The notes beneath the pieces were generated by a model. It was not told the origin of the DNA and did no database searches. It was given only the letters and a program-made list of their open reading frames with translations. Shown here in pieces: positions 16,777 to 24,715 of a DNA stretch of 64,000 nucleotides; the stretch's first letter is position 1, and the number at the start of each line of letters is the position of its first letter. The DNA is from Nocardioides sp. PD653-B2 (GTDB taxonomy: Bacteria; Actinomycetota; Actinomycetes; Propionibacteriales; Nocardioidaceae). The stretch lies in assembly GCF_002117935.1 (NCBI RefSeq), contig NZ_BDJE01000009.1, forward strand, positions 1 through 64,000, written 5' to 3'. The translations under genes were made by a program, and so were the position numbers.

Positions 16777-17324
16777 GCGCCGCGGACGAGCACCGCCGGG
16801 TCGCCGGCGCCTTCACCGACCGGGTGGTCGGCGCCACCGACTGGGACGCACCGGCGCCGGTCGAGGGGTGGGCGGCGCGCGACGTCGTACGCCACCTGGT
16901 CGAGTGGTTGCCGGCCCTGCTCCAGGGCGGGGCGGGGGTGACGCTGGCGCGCGGGCCCTCGGTCGACGACGACCCGGTGGGCGCCTGGCGGGTGCACAGC
17001 GACGCGGTCCAGGCGCTGCTGGACGACCCGGAGACCCCTTCGAAGGTGCTGACCAACCCCCACATCGGCGAGGTGCCGCTCGACGAGGCCGTCGACCGCT
17101 TCTACACCGCCGACGTCTTCATGCACACCTGGGACCTGGCCCGGGCGACCGGGCAGGACGAGACCCTCGACGCCGAGAAGTGCGCCGTGATGCTGGCCGG
17201 CATGGAGCCGATGGACGAGATGCTCCGGGCGAGCGGTCAGTACGGACCGCGGGTCGACGTCCCCGCCGACGCGGACGTGCAGACCCGGTTGATCGCTTTC
17301 ATCGGGAGGGACCCCCGGCCGTAG
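16773..17324 (+). CDS. Maleylpyruvate isomerase/mycothiol-dependent (DinB-like) family protein
   Basis: The 183-residue product matches the actinobacterial TIGR03086-type branch of the DinB/mycothiol-dependent superfamily. It has an N-terminal helix bundle with VEGWAARDVVRHLVEW holding the first metal-ligand histidine, and a later FMHTWDLARATGQD block. The family includes mycothiol-dependent isomerases and thiol transferases; the substrate here is unknown. It is the third gene of an overlapping operon with the ArsR and SRPBCC genes. Confidence 0.82.
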   Translation: MSAADEHRRVAGAFTDRVVGATDWDAPAPVEGWAARDVVRHLVEWLPALLQGGAGVTLARGPSVDDDPVGAWRVHSDAVQALLDDPETPSKVLTNPHIGEVPLDEAVDRFYTADVFMHTWDLARATGQDETLDAEKCAVMLAGMEPMDEMLRASGQYGPRVDVPADADVQTRLIAFIGRDPRP

Positions 17325-17334
17325 GGTGGATCTC

Positions 17335-18339
17335 ATGAAGGTTCTCGTCACCGGCGGCGCCGGCTACATCGGCTCCACGACCGCCAAGGCCCTCGAGGAG
17401 GCCGGCCACACGCCGGTGATCCTCGACTCCCTGCTGACCGGCCCGCTCGTCTTCGTGAAGGACCGGATCTTCTACGAGGGCGACATCGCCGACCGTGCGC
17501 TGCTGCGCCGGATCGTCGACGAGCACCCCGACATCGACGCCACCATCCACATGGCCGCGCGGATCGTCGTGCCGGAGTCCGTGGAGAAGCCGTACGAGTA
17601 CTACCGCGACAACGTGGCCAAGTCGCTCGAGCTGTTCGACGAGCTGAACGCGCTCGGCAAGTCGCGGGTGCTCTTCTCCTCGTCGGCGTCGCTCTACGCG
17701 ACCAAGGACGACTTCGAGGTGACCGAGAACGACCTGCTCGACCCGCAGTCGCCGTACGCCCGCACCAAGCGGATGATGGAGGAGGTGCTCCAGGACATGG
17801 CGGCAGCGACCGACCTGCGGGCGATCATCCTGCGTTACTTCAACCCGATCGGCTCCGACCCCGACCTCGAGTCCGGTATCTACGCCAAGGAGCCGTCGCA
17901 CGTGCTCGGGCAGCTGGTGATGGCCGCGCGTGGCAAGAAGGACGCCTTCACGATCACCGGCACCGAGCACCCGACCCGCGACGGCACGGGCATCCGCGAC
18001 TACATCCACGTCTGGGACCTGGCGCGGGCGCACGTGCGCGCCGTCGAGCAGTTCGACGAGGTGATCGCCGCCGCCGGTGCGCCGAGCGTGATCATCAACG
18101 TCGGCACCGGGTCGGGGGTGACCGTGCGCGAGCTGGTCGTGGCGTTCGAGAACGTCTTCGGCCGGCAGGTGCCCGTCCGCGAGGCCCCGCCGCGCCCGGG
18201 TGACGCCGTCGGCGCCTTCGCCAACGTCGACCGGTCGGCCGAGCTCCTCGGCTGGCGCACCGAGCTCTCGCTGGAGGACTCGATCGCGTCCGCGCTCGCC
18301 TGGGGTGAGAAGCGCGAGGAGATCCTGGGGTACGAGTGA
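17335..18339 (+). CDS. galE: UDP-glucose 4-epimerase
   Basis: Interconverts UDP-glucose and UDP-galactose for surface glycans or galactose use. The 334-residue extended SDR has VTGGAGYIGS at the N-terminus, SSSASLY, the catalytic Tyr-Lys pair in SPYARTK and RYFNPIGSDP. The ATG at 17335 is preferred to the GTG three codons earlier because TAGGGT ends 7 nt before it (17322-17327), the local leaderless pattern. It overlaps the downstream amidase gene in TGATG. Confidence 0.92.
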   Translation: MKVLVTGGAGYIGSTTAKALEEAGHTPVILDSLLTGPLVFVKDRIFYEGDIADRALLRRIVDEHPDIDATIHMAARIVVPESVEKPYEYYRDNVAKSLELFDELNALGKSRVLFSSSASLYATKDDFEVTENDLLDPQSPYARTKRMMEEVLQDMAAATDLRAIILRYFNPIGSDPDLESGIYAKEPSHVLGQLVMAARGKKDAFTITGTEHPTRDGTGIRDYIHVWDLARAHVRAVEQFDEVIAAAGAPSVIINVGTGSGVTVRELVVAFENVFGRQVPVREAPPRPGDAVGAFANVDRSAELLGWRTELSLEDSIASALAWGEKREEILGYE

Positions 18340-19106
18340 TGTCCGGCTTCCTCGCCTCCCTCCTCGCACTGCTCTTCGCGGTCCCGGGTGCGGACGCGCC
18401 CCCGTCGTACGTCGCGTCGCCCCCGGGATCCGTCGCCCGTCCGCTGGACGGCCGGGTCGTCGTCATCGATCCGGGTCATCAGCTGGGCAACCACAACTTC
18501 CCGCGCCGGATCAACCGGCAGGTGCCCGCCGGCGGGTTCGAGAAGCCGTGCAACACGACCGGGACCGCCACCAACGGTGGCTACCCGGAGGCGACGTTCG
18601 CCTGGCAGGTCTCGAAGCTGCTGCAGGCGCGGCTCGAGAAGCTGGGCGCCACCGTCCGGCTGACCCGCACCACCAACCGGCAGGACCGTTGGGGCCCGTG
18701 CGTGAACGAGCGCGGCCGGGCGGGCAACCGGGTCGAGGCCGACCTGAAGATCAGCGTGCACGGTGACGGCTCGTACACCGCCGGCGCCCGCGGCTTCCAC
18801 GTCATCGCACCCACCGACCGGCGCCCGTGGACCCACGACATCTACCGCACCTCGAAGCGGCTCGCCGTCGACACCCGCGCGGCTCTGCGCGCCCGGGGGC
18901 TCCCGGTGGCCAACTACATCGCCGGTGGCGACGGCCTCGACTTCCGCTCCGACCTGGGCACCCTCAACCTCTCGGACGTCCCGACGGTGATGGTCGAGCT
19001 CGGCAACATGCGCAACGCGGCCGACGCACACCGGATGACCAGCCGGGCCGGTCGGCACACCTACGCGCGGGCGCTCAGCGACGCCGTACAACGCTTTCTC
19101 AACTGA
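18339..19106 (+). CDS. Secreted N-acetylmuramoyl-L-alanine amidase (Amidase_3)
   Basis: A 255-residue peptidoglycan hydrolase. A short signal-like segment (SGFLASLLALLFAVPGADA) precedes an Amidase_3 domain. The zinc-site pieces are VVIDPGHQLG, the glutamate in GGYPEATFAWQV, ISVHGDGS and the catalytic-glutamate region VMVELGNMRNAADA. It would cut the bond between muramic acid and the stem peptide outside the membrane. The ATG overlaps the galE stop; a GTG one codon upstream is also possible. The coupling to galE suggests coordinated envelope synthesis and remodelling. Confidence 0.88.
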   Translation: MSGFLASLLALLFAVPGADAPPSYVASPPGSVARPLDGRVVVIDPGHQLGNHNFPRRINRQVPAGGFEKPCNTTGTATNGGYPEATFAWQVSKLLQARLEKLGATVRLTRTTNRQDRWGPCVNERGRAGNRVEADLKISVHGDGSYTAGARGFHVIAPTDRRPWTHDIYRTSKRLAVDTRAALRARGLPVANYIAGGDGLDFRSDLGTLNLSDVPTVMVELGNMRNAADAHRMTSRAGRHTYARALSDAVQRFLN

Positions 19107-19212
19107 CCGCGCAGGCTCTGAATTCGAAGCGGCTCCCTCCACGAGCTGGAAGGTGTCTCCAAGGCCTCGACCGGCTCGGCGCGGGTCACCCGTTTCTGTC
19201 GAGCGCCCACAT

Positions 19213-20202
19213 CTAATTGCGCCATCCGTGGGGGTGACCGAGCACTTTTGCGGCGCGATGCAACGTGACTGCGGCCGTGTCTCGGGCGAGTCGTCTCGGT
19301 GTGCGAGCAGTCACTCCGACCGTGCGTCCAATCCGCGACATGAACTGCGCGTTCTCGGAGGTCCAAAACCATGAGTCGGGGTCGCGGGTCAATTTGTAGA
19401 GCGAACTGATGCCGTTTCCCTTCTCCGAGGGCAGGTGCCAGATTGTCATCGAGGGTTCATCCCCGTGGATCGTCCGGTAAGTCGCCGAGGTCCATATGCG
19501 TCTGACGTGCGGACGCAAAGATGTGATCGGCACACCCAGGAAGGCGTAGCTGAAGATGTGCTCCTCAGTCGGAAACCGGGTCTGTCCGTCGCTGTGACGT
19601 GCCAGCGAAAATGCCCATGCCGTCTGAGCGCGGTCGAGCACCACGGGCGCCCATGACGCGGGAACGATGTAGCACTCACCGCCGAAGTGAACCGGCGGGC
19701 TGTTCGACGGCTCACCCAGCAGCGCGTGCAACTCGCCGGCCTCGGCGAGTGAAAGGCCGCCAATTGACGTGTCCGGCGGGTAATTCAGAGGCATCGCTCC
19801 AACGGTGGCGCCCACGTCGGTCAACATCGCGTCGAGCGGTCGAACGCACACCACGTCAGGATCAATGAACACGGTGTCTTGGTCACGGCACGCTCGAACA
19901 GCGTCAAGCATGTACAGAGACCCGGCGAACTGCTTGGAGAAGCCGACCGGAGGTGCGTGGTCAAAGGCCTGCAGCGTGATGGTTACGTCCAGGTTCGCCA
20001 GCTCCCGACGGTAGGGAACTGGGGGCGGTTCGTTCGTGACCAGTTGCAGAGGCAAGTCTTCGTGCCACCGACGTACGGAGGCGAACGCTACAACCATGGC
20101 CTGGTAGTACGCCTCGAGAGGATCGCCGAATCGGCGCCTTCGCAGATTTGGATTCTGGTCTGCGGGGACCCGCACGAACGCGATCGCAACGGTCGGCCTC
20201 AC
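19213..20202 (-). CDS. Putative glycosyltransferase-like protein in a lower-GC islet
   Basis: A 329-residue protein with the look of a GT-A glycosyltransferase: an N-terminal beta strand (TVAIAFVRVP), LQLVTNE, GFSKQFAGSLYMLDAV, a DxD-like metal site in VFIDPDVVCVRPLD, and later FGGECYIVP and FPTEEHIFSYAFLGVP. I cannot assign a family or sugar. It has visibly lower third-position GC than its neighbours, as does the methyltransferase 30 bp upstream, so the pair was probably acquired together. A role in glycan decoration is inferred. Confidence 0.65.
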   Translation of the reverse strand: MRPTVAIAFVRVPADQNPNLRRRRFGDPLEAYYQAMVVAFASVRRWHEDLPLQLVTNEPPPVPYRRELANLDVTITLQAFDHAPPVGFSKQFAGSLYMLDAVRACRDQDTVFIDPDVVCVRPLDAMLTDVGATVGAMPLNYPPDTSIGGLSLAEAGELHALLGEPSNSPPVHFGGECYIVPASWAPVVLDRAQTAWAFSLARHSDGQTRFPTEEHIFSYAFLGVPITSLRPHVRRIWTSATYRTIHGDEPSMTIWHLPSEKGNGISSLYKLTRDPDSWFWTSENAQFMSRIGRTVGVTARTPRRLARDTAAVTLHRAAKVLGHPHGWRN

Positions 20203-20232
20203 GCCGTCAACACTAGGCCAGTGGCAACCGGA

Positions 20233-21006
20233 CTAGCGATGGCCGTCGGCGTTCCGAAAGGCAAGGGTGTCCACCTGGCTGCTGTGAAACGAGTAGCCAT
20301 GCTCAGCGAGCAGGTCGCGGCATGAATTCTGGTCTGCGAGGCTCAGGTGCTTGTGTTCGTAATTGATCAGTCGCGGAGTGCAACCCGCCTCGATCGTGGA
20401 GCGGATCACTTCGAGGTCGTGTCCCTCGGTGTCGATCTGGAGCACCAGAACGGGGCCGATATCGGGATGGGCGTCCAGAAGCTGTCTCATAGTGACGACG
20501 GGCACGGTGACCGTCTCGATGAGTTCGGAGAAGTCTGCGCCCACGCCCGGCCAATCCTGGTGTTTCAGGAGCACCGACTTGTCGAAACTAGCCAAGCCCT
20601 GCGCCCACGGGGGCAGATCTCGTGCGGTCGGGCTTATCCGGTAGAGCTGTGCTTCGCCAGACTGCGTGCTCACGGCGACGTTCGCGAACTCCACACGCGC
20701 CTCGTCGGCGTAGTTCTGCCTCAGTTGCTCAAAGAGATCGGGCAGAGGTTCGACAAGTAGGGCTGGCAGGCCAAGCTTCAAGAGAGTGGCTCTCACGGGA
20801 TCGCCCATCACGCCGTCGTTGGCCCCGATCTGCACCACAGCGCCGGTCCCATGTTTGAGGACACAGAACTCTGTCAGCACCGCGAGAGTGTCCAGCGCAG
20901 GCCCGATCGTGCTCGCGCGGGGGACGATCTCATGACCCTGTGCATTCACTGCGCGCCGCACAAGACGCTTCACGCCTTGCTTGATAGCTCTCACCGGGGG
21001 CTTCAC
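20233..21006 (-). CDS. FkbM-family methyltransferase
   Basis: A 257-residue SAM-dependent methyltransferase. Motif I is VVQIGANDGVMGDP, followed by LLVEPLPDLFEQLRQNY, FANVAVS and the FkbM signature VLVLQIDTEGHDLEVI, ending with the INYEHKHLS block. FkbM enzymes methylate hydroxyls of sugars or polyketides; beside a glycosyltransferase-like gene, O-methylation of a surface sugar is most likely. It is the first gene of a two-gene leftward unit with atypical base composition. Confidence 0.85.
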   Translation of the reverse strand: MKPPVRAIKQGVKRLVRRAVNAQGHEIVPRASTIGPALDTLAVLTEFCVLKHGTGAVVQIGANDGVMGDPVRATLLKLGLPALLVEPLPDLFEQLRQNYADEARVEFANVAVSTQSGEAQLYRISPTARDLPPWAQGLASFDKSVLLKHQDWPGVGADFSELIETVTVPVVTMRQLLDAHPDIGPVLVLQIDTEGHDLEVIRSTIEAGCTPRLINYEHKHLSLADQNSCRDLLAEHGYSFHSSQVDTLAFRNADGHR

Positions 21007-21302
21007 AGCCGAACCGTAAGTTAACGCCGTGCGATCCCGCTACACACGCCGCACTCCACCCATGCCAGCGCGGTGAATCGGCCCCGGTCTGATGGAGGCT
21101 GCTCAATCCTGGGGAAGATGCTGCCTGTGGCCAGGCAGTCGTGCCTGTCAGGAAGGCCGGGCTCTTCAGTGCCGGGTCGGCTGGCTCGCGCCCGTTGGAC
21201 TGTTCCCTGCTGAGGCCCACGTCGGAGTAGGTGAAACTCGGTAGTCGCGCCCACTACCTGAATCCCCTGAGAGCCTGGTCCGGCCCCTTCGAGGGCCGTT
21301 GC
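21007..21302. other. Intergenic stretch without a recognisable gene
   Basis: About 300 bp of mixed composition between the lower-GC islet and the TetR gene. I see no good open frame with a ribosome site, no tRNA and no strong long palindrome. It probably holds the promoter of the FkbM gene and a boundary of the acquired segment. Confidence 0.5.
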
Positions 21303-21935
21303 TCAGTCGCCGGGGCCGGCCCAGTTGAGCACGCCGCCGAGGAGGATCGTCACCAGGCGAGCGGCGCGCTCGCGGATCTCGGGCTCGTCGAGGGTGCGCC
21401 CCTCGAGGCGCACGCCGATCATCTGCATCGAGACCGAGCCGTAGACGAACTCGGCGATCGCGTTGGTGGAGAAGTCGCCGCTGAGCTCGCCGCGCTCGCA
21501 GGCGCGGGCGACGATGCGCTCCAGGAAGTCCACCTGGACGTTGGTGACGGCCTCGACGAACTGGCCCAGGGGCTTGGCCGCGCCCGCACTGTCGATGATG
21601 ATCCGCAGCGAGGCCCAGCCGCCGGAGTCGAGGTAGTGGCGGAAGAGGTTGCCCGAGAGCTCCTCGAGGTCGCCGCGCAGCGACCCGGTGTCGACCGCCC
21701 CCAGGGCGCCACTGTGGGTGGCGACGGCATCGGTGAGGAGGGAGTCCTTGTCCTGCCAGCGCAGGTAGACGGTCGACTTCCCGACGCCCGCCCGGCGCGC
21801 GACACCGTCCATGGTGAAGCCTGACCAGCCGTGCTCCCCGTACTCCTGGAGCGCGGCATCGAGGATGCGCTCCTCCGCGCCGGGGGTGCGCGGACGTCCG
21901 CGACCTCGGCGTGGCTCCCCCTGTGGCATTGACAT
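21303..21935 (-). CDS. TetR-family transcriptional regulator
   Basis: About 210 residues. The N-terminal HTH (RILDAALQEYGEHGWSGFTMDGVARRAGVGKSTVYLRWQDKDSLLTDAV) is typical TetR. The C-terminal ligand-binding half is helical and resembles the TetR_C domain of repressors in this class. The ATG at 21935 is preferred; the extension to 22067 would overlap the divergent gpgS promoter. It lies head to head with gpgS, so it may control that operon, but the ligand and targets are unknown. Confidence 0.87.
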   Translation of the reverse strand: MSMPQGEPRRGRGRPRTPGAEERILDAALQEYGEHGWSGFTMDGVARRAGVGKSTVYLRWQDKDSLLTDAVATHSGALGAVDTGSLRGDLEELSGNLFRHYLDSGGWASLRIIIDSAGAAKPLGQFVEAVTNVQVDFLERIVARACERGELSGDFSTNAIAEFVYGSVSMQMIGVRLEGRTLDEPEIRERAARLVTILLGGVLNWAGPGD

Positions 21936-22014
21936 GCAGTCATTGGAACACCCGGACCGGTCTGTCGGGGGGAGGTTCTCGAACCTCCGTTCGTGCCTCG
22001 CTACGCTCGACAGC

Positions 22015-22887
22015 GTGCCCGGCCCGAGCTCTCCGTCCGTCTCGGACGACCGCTCCGGCACCGACACCTACCACTGGGACGACTGGACGCTCGCCGAGCT
22101 CCTCGCCGCCAAGGGCCCCCGGTCGGTCAGCCTCGTCGTCCCCGCGCGCAACGAGGCCGCCACCGTCGGCGACGTCGTCACGCGAGTGCGCGAGACGCTC
22201 GTCGACACGGTGGCGCTGCTCGACGAGATCGTCGTGATCGACTCCGACTCCACCGACGACACCTACGACGTCGCCACCGACGCCGGCGCAGTGGTGCACC
22301 GCTCCGCCGAGATCCGGCCCGACCTCGGCACCCTGCCGGGCAAGGGCGAGGCGATGTGGAAGTCCCTCTTCGTCACCACCGGTGACGTGCTCGTCTTCAT
22401 GGACGCCGACCTGCTCGACTGGGACACCCACTTCGTGCCCGGCCTGCTCGGCCCGCTGCTGACCCGCACCGACATCGAGCTGGTCAAGGGCTTCTACGAG
22501 CGGCCGATGGTCGGAGGCGGGACCGCGGTCCCCTTCGAGGGCGGCCGGGTCACCGAGCTCGTCGCCCGTCCGCTGATCAGCCTGCTCTTCCCGGAGCTCG
22601 CCGGGCTGCACCAGCCGCTGGCGGGGGAGTGGGCCGTACGCCGGTCGCTGTTCGAGCAGCTGCACGTGCCGCACGGGTACGCCGTCGAGCTCGCCGCGCT
22701 CGTCGACACCCAGCGCTCGCGGGGCGCCGGTGCGATCGCCCAGGTCGACCTCGGCACCCGCGCCCACCGGCACCAGTCGCTGCGCGACCTCACCGGGATG
22801 GCCACCCAGATCCTCGCCGCCGCGCTCGCCCGGGTCGGCGCCGGCCCGCAGGTCGAGGAGCGGCCGCCGGCGGTGACGCTGCGATGA
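22015..22887 (+). CDS. gpgS: Glucosyl-3-phosphoglycerate synthase
   Basis: Transfers glucose from an NDP-glucose to 3-phosphoglycerate, the first step of methylglucose lipopolysaccharide or glucosylglycerate synthesis. The 290-residue GT81-type protein has SLVVPARNEAATVG, VIDSDSTDDT and the metal site MDADLLDWD, and ends with the family's THRHQSLRDLTGMA-like segment (here RAHRHQSLRDL). The GTG at 22015 is chosen because TACGCT sits 7 nt upstream (22002-22007), the leaderless pattern. The neighbouring folP2 matches M. tuberculosis Rv1207-Rv1208, there in reverse order. Confidence 0.92.
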   Translation: MPGPSSPSVSDDRSGTDTYHWDDWTLAELLAAKGPRSVSLVVPARNEAATVGDVVTRVRETLVDTVALLDEIVVIDSDSTDDTYDVATDAGAVVHRSAEIRPDLGTLPGKGEAMWKSLFVTTGDVLVFMDADLLDWDTHFVPGLLGPLLTRTDIELVKGFYERPMVGGGTAVPFEGGRVTELVARPLISLLFPELAGLHQPLAGEWAVRRSLFEQLHVPHGYAVELAALVDTQRSRGAGAIAQVDLGTRAHRHQSLRDLTGMATQILAAALARVGAGPQVEERPPAVTLR

Positions 22888-23747
22888 CGCTGAAGCTCGG
22901 CCGCCACGAGTTCGCCGACGACGCGACGCTGATGATGGCGATCGTCAACCGGACCCCGGACTCCTTCTACGACCAGGGCGCCACCTGGGCCGAGGACAAG
23001 GCGTTCGACCGGGTGGCGCTCGTCGTCGAGCAGGGTGCCGAGATCGTCGACATCGGCGGCATCAAGGCCGCACCCGGCGTCGAGATCGGCGCGGCCGAGG
23101 AGAAGTCGCGGGTGGTCGACTTCGTCGCCCGGGTGCGCGAGACCTACCCCGGCCTGGTGATCTCCGTCGACACCTGGCGCGCCGAGGTCGGCCGCGCCGC
23201 CTGCGCCGCCGGTGCCGACGTGCTCAACGACGCGTGGGGCGGGGCCGACCCCGAGCTGGTCGACGCCGCGGCCGAGCACGACGCCGCGATCATCTGCACC
23301 CACACCGGCGGCGTGACACCACGGACCCGCCCCTACCGGATCGAGTACGACGACGTCGTCGCCGCCGCGATCGCCGACACCGTCGCGTACGCCGAGCGCG
23401 CGGTCGCCGCGGGCGTCGACCCCGGCTCGGTGGTCATCGACCCCGCCCACGACTTCGGCAAGAACACCTTCCACTCCCTCGAGCTGACCCGCCGTCTCGA
23501 CGAGATGGTCGCCACCGGCTACCCCGTCCTCGTGTCGCTCTCCAACAAGGACTTCGTCGGCGAGACCCTCGACCTCCCGGTGGGCGAGCGGCTCACCGGC
23601 ACCCTGGCCGCCACCGCCGTGTCCGCCCTCGCCGGCGCCCGGGTCTACCGCGTCCACGAGGTCATCGAGACCCGCCAGGTCGTCGACATGGTCAACACGA
23701 TCGCCGGCCGTCGGTTGCCGACGCGGGCGATCCGGGGGCTGCAATGA
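22884..23747 (+). CDS. folP2: Dihydropteroate synthase homologue (FolP2-type)
   Basis: A 287-residue TIM-barrel protein of the pterin-binding family: AIVNRTPDSFYDQGATW near the N-terminus, EIVDIGGIKAAPG, ISVDTWRAEV, INDAWGG-like LNDAWGG, IDPAHDFGKNT and VSLSNKDF. The usual GGESTRPG loop of true dihydropteroate synthases reads GGIKAAPG here. This is the FolP2 group, whose M. tuberculosis member Rv1207 is not an active folate enzyme. It is coupled by ATGA to gpgS and by ATGA to the next gene. The real reaction is unknown. Confidence 0.87.
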   Translation: MTLKLGRHEFADDATLMMAIVNRTPDSFYDQGATWAEDKAFDRVALVVEQGAEIVDIGGIKAAPGVEIGAAEEKSRVVDFVARVRETYPGLVISVDTWRAEVGRAACAAGADVLNDAWGGADPELVDAAAEHDAAIICTHTGGVTPRTRPYRIEYDDVVAAAIADTVAYAERAVAAGVDPGSVVIDPAHDFGKNTFHSLELTRRLDEMVATGYPVLVSLSNKDFVGETLDLPVGERLTGTLAATAVSALAGARVYRVHEVIETRQVVDMVNTIAGRRLPTRAIRGLQ

Positions 23748-24715
23748 GTCTCGATACGCCGCCGCTCGTCCCTCGCGGCGGCTACTCGACCACCGACACC
23801 ACGGTGGTGCTGGTCCCGGGCGTGCTCGCGCTGCTGCCCGAGTACGCCGGCCTCACCGACCCGGTCGCCGAGCTGCGCGCGGCGTGCCTGGAGGCCGTGG
23901 CCCGGCTGGGTGAGGGGCCGGTCTCGATCCTCGCCGATCCTCAGGGGGAGCGGGTGGCGCGGGCGTTGCTGTCGGCCGTGGGTGGTTTCGAGGCTCAGGC
24001 GCCAGGGCGCCTTCGCACCTCAACCACCGACGGGCAGGCGCCAGGGCGCCTTCGCACCTCAACCACCGAGGGGGAGGCGCCAGGGCGCCTTCGCACCTCA
24101 ACCACCGACGGGCAGGCGTCGGGGCGCCTTCGCACCTCAACCACCGAGGGGGAGGCGTCGGGGCGTCTTCGCGCCTCAGCCACCGAGGGGCAGGTGGCGG
24201 GGCGTCTTCGCGCCTCAGCCACCGAGGGGCAGGCGTCGGGGCGTCTTCGCGCCTCAGCCACCGAGGGGCAGGCGGCGGGGCGTCTTCGCGCCTCAGCCAC
24301 CGAGGGGCAGGCGTCGGGGCGTCTTCGCGCCTCAGCCACCGAGGGGCAGGCGCCAGGGCCCCTTCGCGCTTCAACCACCGACGACCCGGTGGTTGAGGTG
24401 CAAGGAGCGCCAGCGACGAGCCTCGAAACCACCACTGCGTCGTACCTGGTCGTCGGCAACGGCTCTGCGTGCCGGACGGAGAAGGCGCCGGGCTTCCTCG
24501 ACGACCGGGCCGCGGCCTTCGACGACGCGCTGCGCTCGGCCCTCGTCGCCGGTGACGTCTCCGGTGTCGACCTGGCCCTGGGGCGCGAGCTGTTGGCGTC
24601 CCTCGACGGGATCAGCCGGCTGGGCGAGATCCTGGCCCCCGGCGCCGAGGTGACCATCGACTACGACGACGCGCCGTTAGGGGTGCAGTACTGGGTGATG
24701 AGGTGGGAGTCGTGA
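23744..24715 (+). CDS. LigB-like (class III extradiol dioxygenase-related) protein invaded by REP repeats
   Basis: The 323-residue frame combines a normal protein with repeat DNA. Codons 2-17 are encoded by one REP-like palindrome. Residues about 18-80 (VVLVPGVLALLPEYAGLTDPVAELRAACLEAV) and 230-323 (YLVVGNGSACRTEKAPGFLDDRAAAFDDAL) look like the small actinobacterial LigB-related proteins that start LLVPEV..AELDDLRAAC. Residues 83-212 are ten copies of a 13-residue repeat resembling GQAPGRLRTSTTE. The start overlaps folP2 (ATGA) and the stop overlaps the RibD-like gene (GTGA), so translation through the repeats is probably needed for coupling. Function is unknown and it may be inactive. Confidence 0.72.
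   Translation: MSLDTPPLVPRGGYSTTDTTVVLVPGVLALLPEYAGLTDPVAELRAACLEAVARLGEGPVSILADPQGERVARALLSAVGGFEAQAPGRLRTSTTDGQAPGRLRTSTTEGEAPGRLRTSTTDGQASGRLRTSTTEGEASGRLRASATEGQVAGRLRASATEGQASGRLRASATEGQAAGRLRASATEGQASGRLRASATEGQAPGPLRASTTDDPVVEVQGAPATSLETTTASYLVVGNGSACRTEKAPGFLDDRAAAFDDALRSALVAGDVSGVDLALGRELLASLDGISRLGEILAPGAEVTIDYDDAPLGVQYWVMRWES
23748..23794. repeat. REP-like palindrome at the 5' end of the LigB-like gene
   Basis: An imperfect palindrome starts GTCTCGATACG, ends CTACTCGACCACC, and has a GCCGCCGC/GCGGCGGC inner stem. It lies immediately after the ATG and is read in frame as codons 2-17. Confidence 0.75.
23981..24433. repeat. Tenfold 39-bp in-frame tandem array bounded by inverted REP arms
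   Basis: A left arm GGTGGTTTCGAG begins at 23981. Ten contiguous 39-bp units follow from 23990 to 24379, each ending with CTCAACCACC or CTCAGCCACC; the last two positions of divergence separate early ACC-type from later GCC-type copies. An opposite-orientation copy at 24388-24433 (GGTGGTTGAGG ... CTCGAAACCACC) closes the array. Unit length is a multiple of three and no stop is created. Confidence 0.93.

Noticed and set aside
19107..21302. Prophage or integrative element
   Set aside because: No integrase, attachment repeats or phage genes; only two glycan-type genes.
21007..21302. tRNA or small RNA gene in the gap before the TetR gene
   Set aside because: No cloverleaf with a TTC-type loop could be built and no strong promoter-terminator pair was seen.
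23981..24433. CRISPR-like array of regular 39-bp repeats
   Set aside because: Units are contiguous without spacers, are translated in frame, and belong to a palindromic family found elsewhere in the window; no cas genes are present.
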